Of a stretch of DNA of 64,000 nt, positions 15,486 to 25,100 are shown piece after piece. How positions within the stretch are numbered: the first letter of the stretch is position 1; each line of letters begins with the position of its first letter. Below the pieces are notes generated by a model, which made no database searches, was not told where the DNA came from, and worked only from the letters and a program-made list of their open reading frames with translations. The DNA is from Gordonia namibiensis NBRC 108229 (GTDB taxonomy: Bacteria; Actinomycetota; Actinomycetes; Mycobacteriales; Mycobacteriaceae), in assembly GCF_000298235.1 (NCBI RefSeq), contig NZ_BAHE01000015.1, forward strand, positions 147,618-211,617, given 5' to 3'. Position numbers and translations under genes: made by a program.

Positions 15486-17074
15486 ACACACCGCTCCTCG
15501 ATCGGCAAGAGGCTCCGTCGCCGTCGGACAGGCCCGGGTGGAACCGTGCGACCCTGCCCGGTCTGGCCGTCGCGGGAATCGCGGCAACGTTGTTCTGCGC
15601 GTGGTGGATCGACTTCGCGCCGACGACCCTCATCTACGGGGTCGAGGACGTCGTCGCGCTCATCGAGCGGATGCTGCCACCGCGGCTCGGCGATCCCGGC
15701 CGCATCGGTGTCCTTGCACTCGAGACCCTGCTGATGGCGGTCCTCGGTACAGTGCTGGCGGCGATCGCCTCGGTGCCCCTGGCTTTTCTGGCGGCTCGCA
15801 ACACAACTCCGCATCCCGTGGTCCACGCTGTTGCGCGCGGCATCATCACATTCTGCCGCGCCATGCCCGATCTCTTGTTCGCGGTACTTTTCGTCCGTGC
15901 CCTCGGCATCGGTGTTCTTCCCGGGATACTCGCGCTCGCATTGCATTCCATCGGCATGCTCGGGAAGTTGTTCGCCGACGCGATCGAGCAGGTCGACGAC
16001 GGCCCTCGAGAGGCTGTACGCAGCACGGGCGTTGGATACTTCCGCGAGATGGTCAATGCAGTGGTCCCCCAGTGCATGCCGTCGTGGATAGGTGCATTCG
16101 TGTACCGCATCGACATCAACTTGCGGATGTCGGTTGTGCTCGGGTTCGTCGGCGCCGGCGGAATCGGATTCGCGCTCCAGGACGCGCTCCGCGGTTTGAT
16201 CTACCCACGCGCTCTCGGGATCGTGCTGGTGATCCTGCTGATCATCGCGGCAATGGAGTTGTTGGCGATCGGAATCCGCCGAGTCCTCCTGACTCCGTCT
16301 GCGTTGCCGCCCGGTCTCGAACGTATCGCCCGGACCGGTTTCGGTGTTCTGGTCGTCGTCGCCACCGTCGCGTCCATGGTGGTGCTGGAAGTCTCCCCGT
16401 TGTCACTGTTCACCTGGATCGGTCCGTCCATCGAGGTGTTCGGTCGGATGATCCCGCCTGACTTCGACGCCCTCGGGGCAGAACTGTTCGACGCCGCATT
16501 CCAAACCGTCGCCATTGGTGTGGTGGCGACCGCGATCGGTGCGGTGATGTCGGTTCCGGTGGGAATCCTCGCCGCACGCAACGTCACCCCGCACCCAGCC
16601 GTGTACTGGCTGGCGCGGACGTGGATCTTGATCGTCCGGGCGATACCCGAGCTCATCCTCGCCGTGATCTTCGTCGCCGCACTGGGTCTCGGGCCCGTGG
16701 CGGGAACCTGTGCCCTGGCAATCGGTTCCGTGGGCTTTCTCGCGAAGCTCGTCGCCGACGCGGTAGAGGAGATCGACGCCGGTCCGGTCGAGGCGGCCAA
16801 GGCGGTGGGTTGCGGCTGGTGGAAGACTCTGTCCGCCGCGGTGCTGCCGCAGGCCATGCCGTCGATCATCGGGTCGGGACTGTATCTGCTCGACGTCAAC
16901 ATCCGCACGTCGACGGTCCTCGGCATCGTCGGCGCCGGTGGGGTCGGCTTTCTGCTCTTCGAGTCGATCCGCACCCTCGACTTCGACATCGCCGGGGCGA
17001 TCGTGATCGTCATCTTCGTCATTGTCTTCGCTATCGAGAGGTTGTCGGGATGGATACGCTCGAAACTGGTCTGA
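15482..17074 (+). CDS. phnE: Phosphonate ABC transporter permease, fused double domain (PhnE1-PhnE2)
   Basis: The 530-residue protein is twice the usual PhnE length. Residues 1-270 and ~275-530 are each a complete permease domain. Both carry the coupling-loop segment (DGPREAVRSTGVGYFREM and AGPVEAAKAVGCGWWKTL), and both end with a G(A)GGIGF/G(A)GGVGF stretch. Many phosphonate operons have two separate phnE genes; here they are one polypeptide, giving a pseudo-dimer. GTG start overlaps the phnC stop. The last 25 bp overlap the dehydrogenase start. Confidence 0.88.
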   Translation: MNTPLLDRQEAPSPSDRPGWNRATLPGLAVAGIAATLFCAWWIDFAPTTLIYGVEDVVALIERMLPPRLGDPGRIGVLALETLLMAVLGTVLAAIASVPLAFLAARNTTPHPVVHAVARGIITFCRAMPDLLFAVLFVRALGIGVLPGILALALHSIGMLGKLFADAIEQVDDGPREAVRSTGVGYFREMVNAVVPQCMPSWIGAFVYRIDINLRMSVVLGFVGAGGIGFALQDALRGLIYPRALGIVLVILLIIAAMELLAIGIRRVLLTPSALPPGLERIARTGFGVLVVVATVASMVVLEVSPLSLFTWIGPSIEVFGRMIPPDFDALGAELFDAAFQTVAIGVVATAIGAVMSVPVGILAARNVTPHPAVYWLARTWILIVRAIPELILAVIFVAALGLGPVAGTCALAIGSVGFLAKLVADAVEEIDAGPVEAAKAVGCGWWKTLSAAVLPQAMPSIIGSGLYLLDVNIRTSTVLGIVGAGGVGFLLFESIRTLDFDIAGAIVIVIFVIVFAIERLSGWIRSKLV

Positions 17075-18063
17075 CGCGCGCCGCGGTGTGGCGCGGCGAC
17101 CGGATCGACATCGTCGAGGTGCCGATTCCGGCACCTGGATCAGGGGAGATGGTCGTACGCGTCCGCCTGGCCACGGTGTGCGGCAGTGACCTGCACACGG
17201 TGTCCGGACGTCGGCAGGCCCCCTGTCCGTCGGTCCTGGGTCACGAATCCGTGGGTGAAGTGGTCGCGGTCGGCGCCGACGCGCCGGCCCGGGTGGGAGA
17301 CCGGGTCGTATGGTCGGTCACCGTCACATGCGGTGAATGTGACAGATGCGTGCGTGGACTGACCGCCAAGTGCCGGCGCATACGTAAAGTCGGTCACGAG
17401 GCCTATGACAGCGAATGGGCGCTGTCGGGCGGTTACGCGGAACACATTGTGCTGCCGTTGGGTACGGCTGTGGTCGTCGTGCCGGAGACACTCGACGATT
17501 CGGTGGCCGCCCCCGCCGCCTGCGCGACCGCCACTGTGATGGCTGCGGTCGAACGTGCAGGTGACCTGTCGGGTCGTCGTGTGCTGATCGGCGGCGCGGG
17601 CATGCTGGGCACGACCGCGGCCGCGGTGTGCGCCCACCGCGGTGCCCACGTTCTGATCGCCGACCCCAAGCGTGCGCGTCTCGGCCAGGCAATGAGCTTC
17701 GGAGCGTTGCCCGACGACGGTGAGAACGTCGATGTCGTACTCGATTTCACGGGAGCGACGCAGTTCATCGGCGAAAGCCTCCCGCGGCTCGAGATCGCCG
17801 GGACGCTCGTTCTTGCCGGCTCCGTCACCCCGGGGCCGTTGTTGGGCATCGACCCTCAACAGGTCGTCCGGCAGTGGTGGACGATCACCGGCATCCACAA
17901 CTATGAGCCACGCCATCTGCGCGAGGCCATCCGGTTCCTCAGTCGCACAGTCGATCGCCACCCATGGCCACAACTGGTGACCGATCCGGTACCGCTCGCG
18001 CTGATCGAGTCCGCCCTGCAACCGGCCCCGGGTTGCAAACTGCGCGTCGCGATCGCCCCGTGA
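17050..18063 (+). CDS. Zinc-dependent alcohol dehydrogenase of phosphonate clusters (HpnZ-type)
   Basis: The 337-residue medium-chain dehydrogenase has catalytic zinc ligands in VCGSDLHT and GHES, a structural-zinc Cys cluster CGECDRC...C, and the Rossmann motif GGAGMLG. It belongs by pattern and neighbourhood to the family found only beside phosphonate uptake genes. It probably oxidises or reduces a small alcohol/aldehyde arising from C-P bond catabolism; the exact substrate is not known to me. The start ATG at 17050 lies inside the end of phnE. Confidence 0.72.
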   Translation: MDTLETGLTRAAVWRGDRIDIVEVPIPAPGSGEMVVRVRLATVCGSDLHTVSGRRQAPCPSVLGHESVGEVVAVGADAPARVGDRVVWSVTVTCGECDRCVRGLTAKCRRIRKVGHEAYDSEWALSGGYAEHIVLPLGTAVVVVPETLDDSVAAPAACATATVMAAVERAGDLSGRRVLIGGAGMLGTTAAAVCAHRGAHVLIADPKRARLGQAMSFGALPDDGENVDVVLDFTGATQFIGESLPRLEIAGTLVLAGSVTPGPLLGIDPQQVVRQWWTITGIHNYEPRHLREAIRFLSRTVDRHPWPQLVTDPVPLALIESALQPAPGCKLRVAIAP

Positions 18064-18098
18064 ACAACGAAACCTGTTGACAGAAAGAGTTTGAATCG

Positions 18099-19214
18099 AT
18101 GCGAGTGATCATTGTCGGAGCCGGCATCACCGGAACCGCTCACGCCTGGATGGCCGTCGAACGTGGCCACGAGGTGGTGCATCTCGACCGAGAGCTGGAG
18201 GCGCGAGGTGCGACGGTCCGCAACTTCGGTCTGGTGTGGGTGTCGGGCCGGTCGGCGCCCGAACTGGAGATCACCCTGAGGTCACGCGTGCTCTGGGAAG
18301 AGATCGGGGCGATGGTCCCTGATGTCGGCTTTCGCGCCAATGGCTCGATCACGTTGCTGCGGAACGACTCCGAGGTGGCTGTCGCCCGAGAGGTCGCCGC
18401 CCGTGAGGACGCGGATCGGCGCGGGTTCCACCTGCTCACGAGAGACCAGGTCGCAGAGATCAACCCGGCACTTCAGGGCGAATATCTCGCCGGCCTGCAC
18501 TGCACGAGTGACGCCGCGGTCGAGTCACGACAGGCGATGCCGGCACTCCGGACGTATCTCGCGCGCTCGGGCCGCTACACGTTCGTCCCCGGCGTCGAAG
18601 CACGCGAGATCGACGGGACCTCCGTGCGCGACGACGCCGGCACGGTCCATTCCGGTGACTGTGTCGTGTTGTGTCCCGGTGCAACTCATCGCGGTCTCCT
18701 GCACGAGGTGTTCGGCGGGCTCCCGGTCCGCCGGGTGCGTCTGCAGATGATGCAGACGGCCCCACTGGGACAGCAACTGACGACCTCCATCGCCGACGGC
18801 GACAGTCTTCGCTACTACCCGGGATTCACCGGGCCGGCGCTCGATGAACTGCGGCGGTCGGAGCCCCAACGGTCGGTCGCAGCAGAGCATGGCATGCAGC
18901 TCTTGTGCGTTCAGCGACTCCATGGCGGGCTGACCATCGGGGACACACATGAATACGACGAGCCGTTCACCTTCGACGTCGATGAGGATCCGTACGCACA
19001 CCTCGTCGAAGTGACAGAGTCGTTGCTGGGCAGGCCCTTACCGCCGATTCAGCGACGATGGGCCGGCGTCTACAGCCAGTGCACGGAACCAGACCGAATC
19101 GTGTGCCGGGAGTCGGTTTCAGAGGGAGTGTGGGCAGTCACCGGTCCCGGCGGGCGGGGAATGACGCTCGGCCCTGCGATCGCGGAAGAGTCTGCCGAGC
19201 TGATGGGCTGGTAG
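18099..19214 (+). CDS. FAD-dependent oxidoreductase of phosphonate clusters (HpnW-type, DAO fold)
   Basis: The 371-residue protein has N-terminal FAD-binding VIIVGAGITGTAHA, the ELEARGATVRNFG segment and C-terminal TGPGGRGMTLGPAIAEE, typical of amine/amino-acid oxidases of the D-amino-acid oxidase fold. In this setting it may oxidise an aminoalkylphosphonate to the aldehyde that the PhnX-like hydrolase cleaves, taking the place of a PhnW transaminase, which is absent here. That step is inference. It is the last gene of the operon, followed by a strong hairpin. Confidence 0.7.
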   Translation: MRVIIVGAGITGTAHAWMAVERGHEVVHLDRELEARGATVRNFGLVWVSGRSAPELEITLRSRVLWEEIGAMVPDVGFRANGSITLLRNDSEVAVAREVAAREDADRRGFHLLTRDQVAEINPALQGEYLAGLHCTSDAAVESRQAMPALRTYLARSGRYTFVPGVEAREIDGTSVRDDAGTVHSGDCVVLCPGATHRGLLHEVFGGLPVRRVRLQMMQTAPLGQQLTTSIADGDSLRYYPGFTGPALDELRRSEPQRSVAAEHGMQLLCVQRLHGGLTIGDTHEYDEPFTFDVDEDPYAHLVEVTESLLGRPLPPIQRRWAGVYSQCTEPDRIVCRESVSEGVWAVTGPGGRGMTLGPAIAEESAELMGW

Positions 19215-19216
19215 CA

Positions 19217-19250
19217 GTGTCCGGCGCCGCCGTCGGGCGGCGCCGGACAC
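19217..19250. terminator. Bidirectional terminator hairpin
   Basis: Perfect 15-bp stem (GTGTCCGGCGCCGCC with its complement) and GTCG loop, three bases after the oxidoreductase stop and just before the malic enzyme stop on the other strand. No T-run. Confidence 0.8.
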
Positions 19251-19258
19251 CATCGACA

Positions 19259-20479
19259 TCAGGAGCAGAGACCCTCGTCCTGCGCCGCCTTGGCGACCGC
19301 GGCCGCGACGGCCGGTGCGACCCGGTCGTCGAGCGGGCTCGGCACGATGCGATCGGCACGCAGGTCATCAGACGCCACCGAGAAGATCGCGTCTGCCGCA
19401 GCGATCTTCATGCCCTCGCTGATCCGGCGTGCGCCCGCGTCGAGTGCGCCCTTGAAGACGCCCGGGAAGGCGAGCACGTTGTTGATCTGATTCGGGAAGT
19501 CACTGCGTCCCGTTGCGACGACGGCCGCGTACTTGGCGGCGACCTCGGGGTGGATCTCCGGATCGGGGTTCGACAGCGCGAACACGATCGCGTCGTCGCT
19601 CATCGACGCGATGATCTCCTCGGGGATGAGGCCAGCCGAGACGCCGATGAAGACGTCGGCGCCGTCGAGTGCCTCCACCGCACCGCCGGTCAGGCCGCGC
19701 GGGTTGGTGCGCGCCGCCAGGTCGGCCTTCGACTCGTTGAGGCCGTCGCGGCCCTCGGAGACGATGCCCTTCGAGTCGAGCACGATGACGTCGGCGATGC
19801 CGACGGCGAGCAGGATGTTGGCACATGCGACGCCCGCGGCGCCGGCGCCGGAGATGACGACGCGCAGGGTGGTGATGTCACGGCCGAGGTGGGTGACGGC
19901 GCCCTTGAGGGCGGCGAGAACCACGATCGCGGTGCCGTGCTGGTCGTCGTGCATGACCGGGCAGTCGAGGGCCTCGATGACGCGACGCTCGATCTCGAAG
20001 CAGCGCGGTGCCGAGATGTCCTCGAGGTTGACCGCACCGAAGCTCGGACGCAGACGGATGAGGGTCTCGACGATCTCGTCGGGGTCCTTGGTGTCGAGAA
20101 CGATCGGGATCGAGTTGAGTCCGGCGAAGCTGCGGAACAGTGCGGATTTGCCCTCCATGACCGGCAGCGACGCACGCGGGCCGATGTCACCGAGGCCGAG
20201 CACGGCCGATCCGTCGCTCACCACGGCCACCAGACGGTCCGTCCAGGTGTACTTGTTCACCAGGGTGGCGTCGGTGTCGATCGCGCGCGACACCTGGGCG
20301 ACGCCCGGGGTGTAGGCGATCGACAGGTCGCGCTGGGTGTCGATGGGCGCCCGCAGTTCGACCGACAGTTTGCCGCCGGCATGCGCCAAGAAGATCTCGT
20401 CGTCGGTGATAGGCAGATCGGCAATGGTCGGTTCGGTGAACGGGGTCTCGCCCATACGTGTGTCCTCCGTGCTTGTCAC
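19259..20479 (-). CDS. Malic enzyme (NAD(P)-dependent, oxaloacetate-decarboxylating, short type)
   Basis: The 406-residue cytoplasmic enzyme converts malate to pyruvate and CO2, with NAD(P)H. It shows YTPGVAQVSRAI, the substrate/metal segment NLEDISAPRCFEIE, HDDQHGTAIVVLAAL, the nucleotide motif ISGAGAAGVA and FALSNPDPEI. GTG at 20479 is chosen as start because AGGAGG lies 8 bp upstream; the open frame continues to 20533 without a better site. Length fits the short bacterial class. Anaplerotic or NADPH-supplying role. Confidence 0.9.
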   Translation of the reverse strand: MTSTEDTRMGETPFTEPTIADLPITDDEIFLAHAGGKLSVELRAPIDTQRDLSIAYTPGVAQVSRAIDTDATLVNKYTWTDRLVAVVSDGSAVLGLGDIGPRASLPVMEGKSALFRSFAGLNSIPIVLDTKDPDEIVETLIRLRPSFGAVNLEDISAPRCFEIERRVIEALDCPVMHDDQHGTAIVVLAALKGAVTHLGRDITTLRVVISGAGAAGVACANILLAVGIADVIVLDSKGIVSEGRDGLNESKADLAARTNPRGLTGGAVEALDGADVFIGVSAGLIPEEIIASMSDDAIVFALSNPDPEIHPEVAAKYAAVVATGRSDFPNQINNVLAFPGVFKGALDAGARRISEGMKIAAADAIFSVASDDLRADRIVPSPLDDRVAPAVAAAVAKAAQDEGLCS

Positions 20480-20717
20480 GGTCGGGTCCTCCTGAATACC
20501 GCGAAACGCGGGTTGCATCGTCTCGCCGGCCACGCTGCCCGCGAGCTATCGAGATACGCATCGACGCCGGGGCGGGTAGCTCGGCGGAGGCGAATCGGGC
20601 GCTCGAGCGAGGGTGACGCTCGTTACGGCCGCATTAAGTGTCTCACTGCTTGGGACCGTTCTGGAAGGCGGGTCGGCGCTGGTGACGGCTTCATCGGACA
20701 TTGGTAAGGTACAACTT

Positions 20718-21374
20718 GTGTCTATGTCGCATACCTCTGCCGAATCCGCTGCTGAGCGTGTATATGCCGAGGTCAAAGAGCAGATCCTCACAAATGAGAT
20801 CGCCGGCGGTGAGCTGATCAGCGAGGGTGAGATCGCCTCGAAGTGCTCGGTCAGCCGCACCCCCGTGCGTGAGGCGTTCCTGCGTCTCGAGACCGAGGGA
20901 TGGATGCGGCTCTACCCGAAACGGGGAGCGCTCGTGGTGCCGATCGGCGACCGCGAGAAACGCGACGTCGTCGACGCTCGGCGTCTCCTCGAAGGACATG
21001 CCGTCCGGTCGGTCACGTCCCGGCCCGCCGCCGTCGCCGAGCTGGTGGCACGCCTCCGCGACAACCTCGACGCCCATCGACGCGCCGACGCCACCGACGC
21101 GGCCGAGTTCTCGCGCCTCGACGCCGAGTTCCACCAGCTCATCGCAGCGGCCGGCGACAATCCGCTCCTCGCCGACTTCTACACGACGTTGGGGGAGCGC
21201 CATCGACGCATGACGATCGCCTCGGTGCACCGCGACGCCGCGGTGGCGACGCGCATCCTCACCGATCACCTCGACCTCCTCGGTGCCATCGAATCCGCGG
21301 ACGCCGACCGTTTCGAACACCTCTTGGCAGGGCACCTCGCCGGTGTCCACGACCTCTCGGGAGAACCCGCATGA
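20718..21374 (+). CDS. GntR-family regulator (FCD type)
   Basis: The 218-residue protein has a winged helix at about residues 10-75 (GELISEGEIASKCSVSRTPVREAFLRL) and an all-helical FCD ligand domain with metal-binding candidates (Asp/His in RLDAEFHQLI, HRDAAVATRILTDHLDLL). GTG at 20718 is used because AAGG lies 8 bp upstream; ATG at 20724 is possible. The ATGA overlap with the MFS gene shows the pair is one unit, and the regulator probably responds to the transporter's substrate. Confidence 0.8.
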   Translation: MSMSHTSAESAAERVYAEVKEQILTNEIAGGELISEGEIASKCSVSRTPVREAFLRLETEGWMRLYPKRGALVVPIGDREKRDVVDARRLLEGHAVRSVTSRPAAVAELVARLRDNLDAHRRADATDAAEFSRLDAEFHQLIAAAGDNPLLADFYTTLGERHRRMTIASVHRDAAVATRILTDHLDLLGAIESADADRFEHLLAGHLAGVHDLSGEPA

Positions 21375-22636
21375 CCGACAACCGCAACCGCTTCGGATGG
21401 CCCGCCGTCTCGCTGGCCGTCTTCGCGACCGCGTGGGGCGGCAACGAGTTCACCCCGCTGCTGGTCCTATACCGACAGATCACCGATCTGTCGCCGGTCG
21501 TCGTCGACGCCCTGCTGTTCGCCTACGTGCTGGGCATCGTGCCCGCGCTGCTGATCGGTGGGCCGCTGTCTGACCGCTTCGGTCGACGGCCGCTCATGCT
21601 GCCTGCGCCGGTGTTCGCCGCGCTGGGTTCGGTGCTGTTGGCCGCGGGTTCGCAGTCGGTGACCCTGCTGACCGCGGGGCGCATCTGCAGCGGCATCGCC
21701 CTGGGCCTGTCGATGGCCGTCGGCGGCAGCTGGATCAAGGAACTGTCCGACCGCGACGGTGCGCGGGCAGGCGCCGGCGCCGGACGCGCGGCGATGAGCC
21801 TGACCGCTGGATTCGGTATCGGCGCGGGCGTCGCCGGCGTACTCGCCCAGTGGGGTCCGTGGCCGCATGTGCTGCCGTACCTGGTGAACATCGCCATCGC
21901 GGTGTGCGCGGGAGCCCTGCTGACGGTCGTGCCGGAGACGCGATTCCGCAGTTCGACGCCTGGCCGTCTGGTCGACGATCTGCGTATCCCGGCTGCCGGT
22001 CACCGGCGGTTCATGTTCGTCGTCCTGCCGGTCGCGCCGTGGGTGTTCGGTGCCGCCGCGTCGGCGTACGCGATCATCCCGGCGCTGATGTCGGCACGGA
22101 CCTCCGGCGCGCCGATCGCGTTCGCGGCATTGTGTTGTGTCTTGGGACTCGGTGCCGGATTCGGTATCCAGTCGGTGGGCCGACGCATCGACGTGCCGGG
22201 GAGCTCGCGCGGCGTGGTCGTCGCCCTCACGACCCTCGTCGCGGGCATGCTGGTCGCCGCGCTGGCCGCGCACGTGCTGACGGTGTGGCTGTCCCTGGTC
22301 GCCGCGACGCTGCTGGGTTGCGGCTACGGCATGGCGCTGATTGCCGGCCTTCTCGAGGTGCAGCGCATCGCCGGGCCCGACGACCTCGCCGGCCTGACCG
22401 CCGTCTTCTACAGCGTCACCTACCTGGGGTTCGCCGTGCCCGCGCTCCTCGCGTGGATCACCGAGACCTGGACCTCGATCACCTACACCGAGATGTTCCT
22501 GTTCGGTGCGATCGCCGCGCTGGCTTGCCTCGCGGTCGCCGCGTCGGGGCACACCAGGCATCGCCCGGAGGTCCGGCCGGAGGTCGTCGAGCAGCCGATG
22601 CGAGCCGAGGGCGTCGTCACCGGACAGTCGCACTGA
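21371..22636 (+). CDS. MFS transporter
   Basis: The 421-residue protein has about 12 hydrophobic helices. The loop 2-3 motif GGPLSDRFGRRPLM is the major facilitator signature. Substrate unknown; the coupled FCD-GntR regulator suggests a small organic acid or drug-like compound. It starts in an ATGA overlap with the regulator. The C-terminal tail is charged and cytoplasmic. Confidence 0.82.
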   Translation: MTDNRNRFGWPAVSLAVFATAWGGNEFTPLLVLYRQITDLSPVVVDALLFAYVLGIVPALLIGGPLSDRFGRRPLMLPAPVFAALGSVLLAAGSQSVTLLTAGRICSGIALGLSMAVGGSWIKELSDRDGARAGAGAGRAAMSLTAGFGIGAGVAGVLAQWGPWPHVLPYLVNIAIAVCAGALLTVVPETRFRSSTPGRLVDDLRIPAAGHRRFMFVVLPVAPWVFGAAASAYAIIPALMSARTSGAPIAFAALCCVLGLGAGFGIQSVGRRIDVPGSSRGVVVALTTLVAGMLVAALAAHVLTVWLSLVAATLLGCGYGMALIAGLLEVQRIAGPDDLAGLTAVFYSVTYLGFAVPALLAWITETWTSITYTEMFLFGAIAALACLAVAASGHTRHRPEVRPEVVEQPMRAEGVVTGQSH

Positions 22637-22740
22637 GACGACGCCGGGTACCCTGCTGAGTGTTTGGTCGGGGCTCGCCAGGGAGCGGAAGCGGGTCCCA
22701 CCGCGGGGTGTGACGAGCGAGTGTGGAAAGGCGCGGGGTG

Positions 22741-24858
22741 ATGGTGCTGGCTGCGTGGGTGGTGATCGTGTCCGCGCTGGTCCTGATTCTCCCGGGCGCC
22801 TTCGTGGGTCGGCGGATGAACCTGCCGTGGCCGGTGGCGTTCGCGGCCGGACCCGCCATCACCTTCGCCCTGGTCTCCATCCTCACCGTCCTGTACTCGG
22901 CGGTCGGCTTCGAATGGAACGCGGTCTCGGCGCTCGTCGGGCTGGTCCTGGCGCTCGTCGGTGCCTGGCTGTACTCGCGCCTGCTCGGCACCGGAATCGG
23001 GCGTCGCCTCGCGCCGGCACCGGCGGACACCGGTGAGCTACGCGTCGGGCGCACCGCGATCCTGCGCGCGGCGGCAGGTCTCGGACTCGGTGGACTCATC
23101 ATCGCAATCACCTGCATCCGACCGGTGGCCAAGACCGCCTTCGCGGGCCTGAACAACATCTCGCAGGTGTGGGACTCGTTGTGGCACGCCAGTTCCCTGC
23201 GGTGGATCGACGAGACGGGTGTCGGTTCGGCCATGCGCATGGGTGAGCTGATGAACTACGACACCCAGGGGTTCAACTACTACCCGAACACGTGGCACGC
23301 ACTGGGCGCCTTGCTGTTCCCGCTGACCGGCGCGAACCCCGTCGAGCTCTACAACACGTATTCGCCTGCGGTGCTGGCTGTCACGGTCCCGCTGGGTGTG
23401 GCGTCGTTGGCCTACTGGTTCGCCCGTCATCGCTACGACGTCGACAATTCTGCGCTCATCGCGGGCACCGCCGCCGCTGTCTCCGCGCTGTTCCCGTCGC
23501 TCCCGTACGTCGAGGTGCAGCTGACCTCGGTGCCCAACGCCGTCGGCGTGAGCCTGGCTCCGGTCGCGGCGGTCCTGGTTCTCAGCGTCGTCCGGGACCG
23601 ATCGCGGGTGGCGCCCGCGGCCCTGGCCGTGGCAGGCGTGACGGCAACGCATCCTTCCGGCCTGATCCTCGTCGGTGTCATCGTCGGACTGTGGTGGCTG
23701 TGCGAGGGACTGTGGCGTCCGGCGACGAGTCGTCTCGCCGATCTCGCGACACTCGCCGTCACCGCCGTGCTCACGATGATCCTCATCTTCCCCGTGGTGA
23801 TCGGCACGATTCGGGTCGCCGACACCAACGAACTCCCGTTCTTCGACTTCCGCGAGGAAGGAATCGGGGTTCTGCGCGGCCTGGCGCAGGGCGCGTTCAA
23901 CGGCACGATCCCGCTGGAGCTCAACCACTTCCCGATCTGGCCGCTGATCACCGTGACGGTTCTCGGTCTCGGCGTGCTGGCCTGGCTGCGCTGCTGGGCG
24001 GGACTCGCCGTCTGGTTGGTCTTCGCGCTGGTGACGACCAACTCGGTGGTGTCGCTGGGTCCGCTGTCCTACCCGCTCGGCGCGATCGGCGGCTACTTCT
24101 ACAACTCGCCGCACCGACTCACCTTCGTCGTCGCGATCTTCTCGGCAGCGGCCGCGGGTGTCGCGATCGGCGTGGCGGTGGTCGCGTTGATCGGCGTCCT
24201 CGGGCGGCGGTTCGGTCAGTCCGACGAGAAGTCTGCCAAGGGCACCGCACGCGCAGGTTGGCTGGTCGCGGCGACCTACGTGGTGCTGCTCGCGCTGATC
24301 GCCGGCGCCGCAGTTGTCCGCTACCCGCCGAACGCACAGATCGCCTCGAAGGAACGCGGCGGCAAGTACGTCGGCCCCGACGACCTCGCCGCCTACGCCT
24401 GGCTGGCATCGCAGCCTGATGCGCAGGACGTGCTCGTCCTGAACAACCTCGATCAGGGCACCGGCTGGTTGTACCCGGTCACCGGCGTCACCCCGATGTT
24501 CCCGTTCTACCGGGCCAACGAATTCTCCGACCGGCAGCGCGACCTCTTCTGGGGCGTCGCGAAGATCGGCGCCGACCCCGCGATCGACCAGATCGTCCGG
24601 GACATGAACGTGCACTACGTGATCGACTCCCCGATGAGCTACTGGGAGTTCCAGCGCGGCCGGCCCGACCCGGCAAACGGCCACCAGGGCGACCCGTTCC
24701 TCGAACTGCGCGAAAACGGCGCTCCCGGACTGACCGAGGTCTTCCGCCAGGGCGAGGCCGTCGTCTACCGCGTCAACGACCTGGTCTACCCGCCGCCCCC
24801 ACCCGCCGAAAGTGCTCCGGCCGAGGGCGTCCCGCCCGTCCCGGGCCCTGTTCCCTGA
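22741..24858 (+). CDS. Large multi-pass membrane protein, DUF6541-like (possible GT-C glycosyltransferase)
   Basis: The ~705-residue protein has at least twelve hydrophobic segments in the first 540 residues and a soluble C-terminal domain outside the membrane, ending in a Pro-rich tail. The first large loop (NNISQVWDSLWHASSLRWIDETG) carries acidic residues where GT-C enzymes keep their catalytic Asp. Similar actinobacterial proteins (DUF6541) are thought to transfer sugars from polyprenyl phosphates to envelope glycans; that is inference here. ATG 22741 is preferred (AAAGG 9 bp upstream) over GTG 22723. Its stop codon TGA lies in a half-copy of the dispersed repeat. Confidence 0.65.
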   Translation: MVLAAWVVIVSALVLILPGAFVGRRMNLPWPVAFAAGPAITFALVSILTVLYSAVGFEWNAVSALVGLVLALVGAWLYSRLLGTGIGRRLAPAPADTGELRVGRTAILRAAAGLGLGGLIIAITCIRPVAKTAFAGLNNISQVWDSLWHASSLRWIDETGVGSAMRMGELMNYDTQGFNYYPNTWHALGALLFPLTGANPVELYNTYSPAVLAVTVPLGVASLAYWFARHRYDVDNSALIAGTAAAVSALFPSLPYVEVQLTSVPNAVGVSLAPVAAVLVLSVVRDRSRVAPAALAVAGVTATHPSGLILVGVIVGLWWLCEGLWRPATSRLADLATLAVTAVLTMILIFPVVIGTIRVADTNELPFFDFREEGIGVLRGLAQGAFNGTIPLELNHFPIWPLITVTVLGLGVLAWLRCWAGLAVWLVFALVTTNSVVSLGPLSYPLGAIGGYFYNSPHRLTFVVAIFSAAAAGVAIGVAVVALIGVLGRRFGQSDEKSAKGTARAGWLVAATYVVLLALIAGAAVVRYPPNAQIASKERGGKYVGPDDLAAYAWLASQPDAQDVLVLNNLDQGTGWLYPVTGVTPMFPFYRANEFSDRQRDLFWGVAKIGADPAIDQIVRDMNVHYVIDSPMSYWEFQRGRPDPANGHQGDPFLELRENGAPGLTEVFRQGEAVVYRVNDLVYPPPPPAESAPAEGVPPVPGPVP

Positions 24859-24870
24859 GGTGCGAGGAGC
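24855..24870 (+). repeat. Half-site of the dispersed intergenic repeat, containing the stop codon of the upstream gene
   Basis: CTGAGGTGCGAGGAGC equals the end of the dispersed element found at 33048, 35241 and 50840. Its TGA (24856-24858) is the stop of the membrane-protein gene. Confidence 0.6.
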
Positions 24871-24962
24871 ATTGGTCGCTGGGCTGAGTGGCGACGGAGG
24901 AGCGTATCGAAGCCGACGAGCCCCTGGTGAGACTCCGTCGCCCACCTGACTACCGGTCGACG

Positions 24963-25008
24963 TCAACCCGACCGGCAGACTTCGATCGACGTCTGCCGGT
25001 CGAGTTGA
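24963..25008. terminator. Long inverted repeat between convergent genes
   Basis: 18-bp arms with one mismatch (core CGACCGGCAGAC) and a 10-base loop, between the membrane-protein gene (+) and the HNH gene (-). Probably a bidirectional terminator. Confidence 0.75.
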
Positions 25009-25100
25009 GGTTCGGCAGTCGGGGATCCGGGCGCTCCTCAGGGAGCGGACCATTCGACCTTCACGACGGCCGGTTCACCGGCCCTTCGAAGCTCGCTGTG

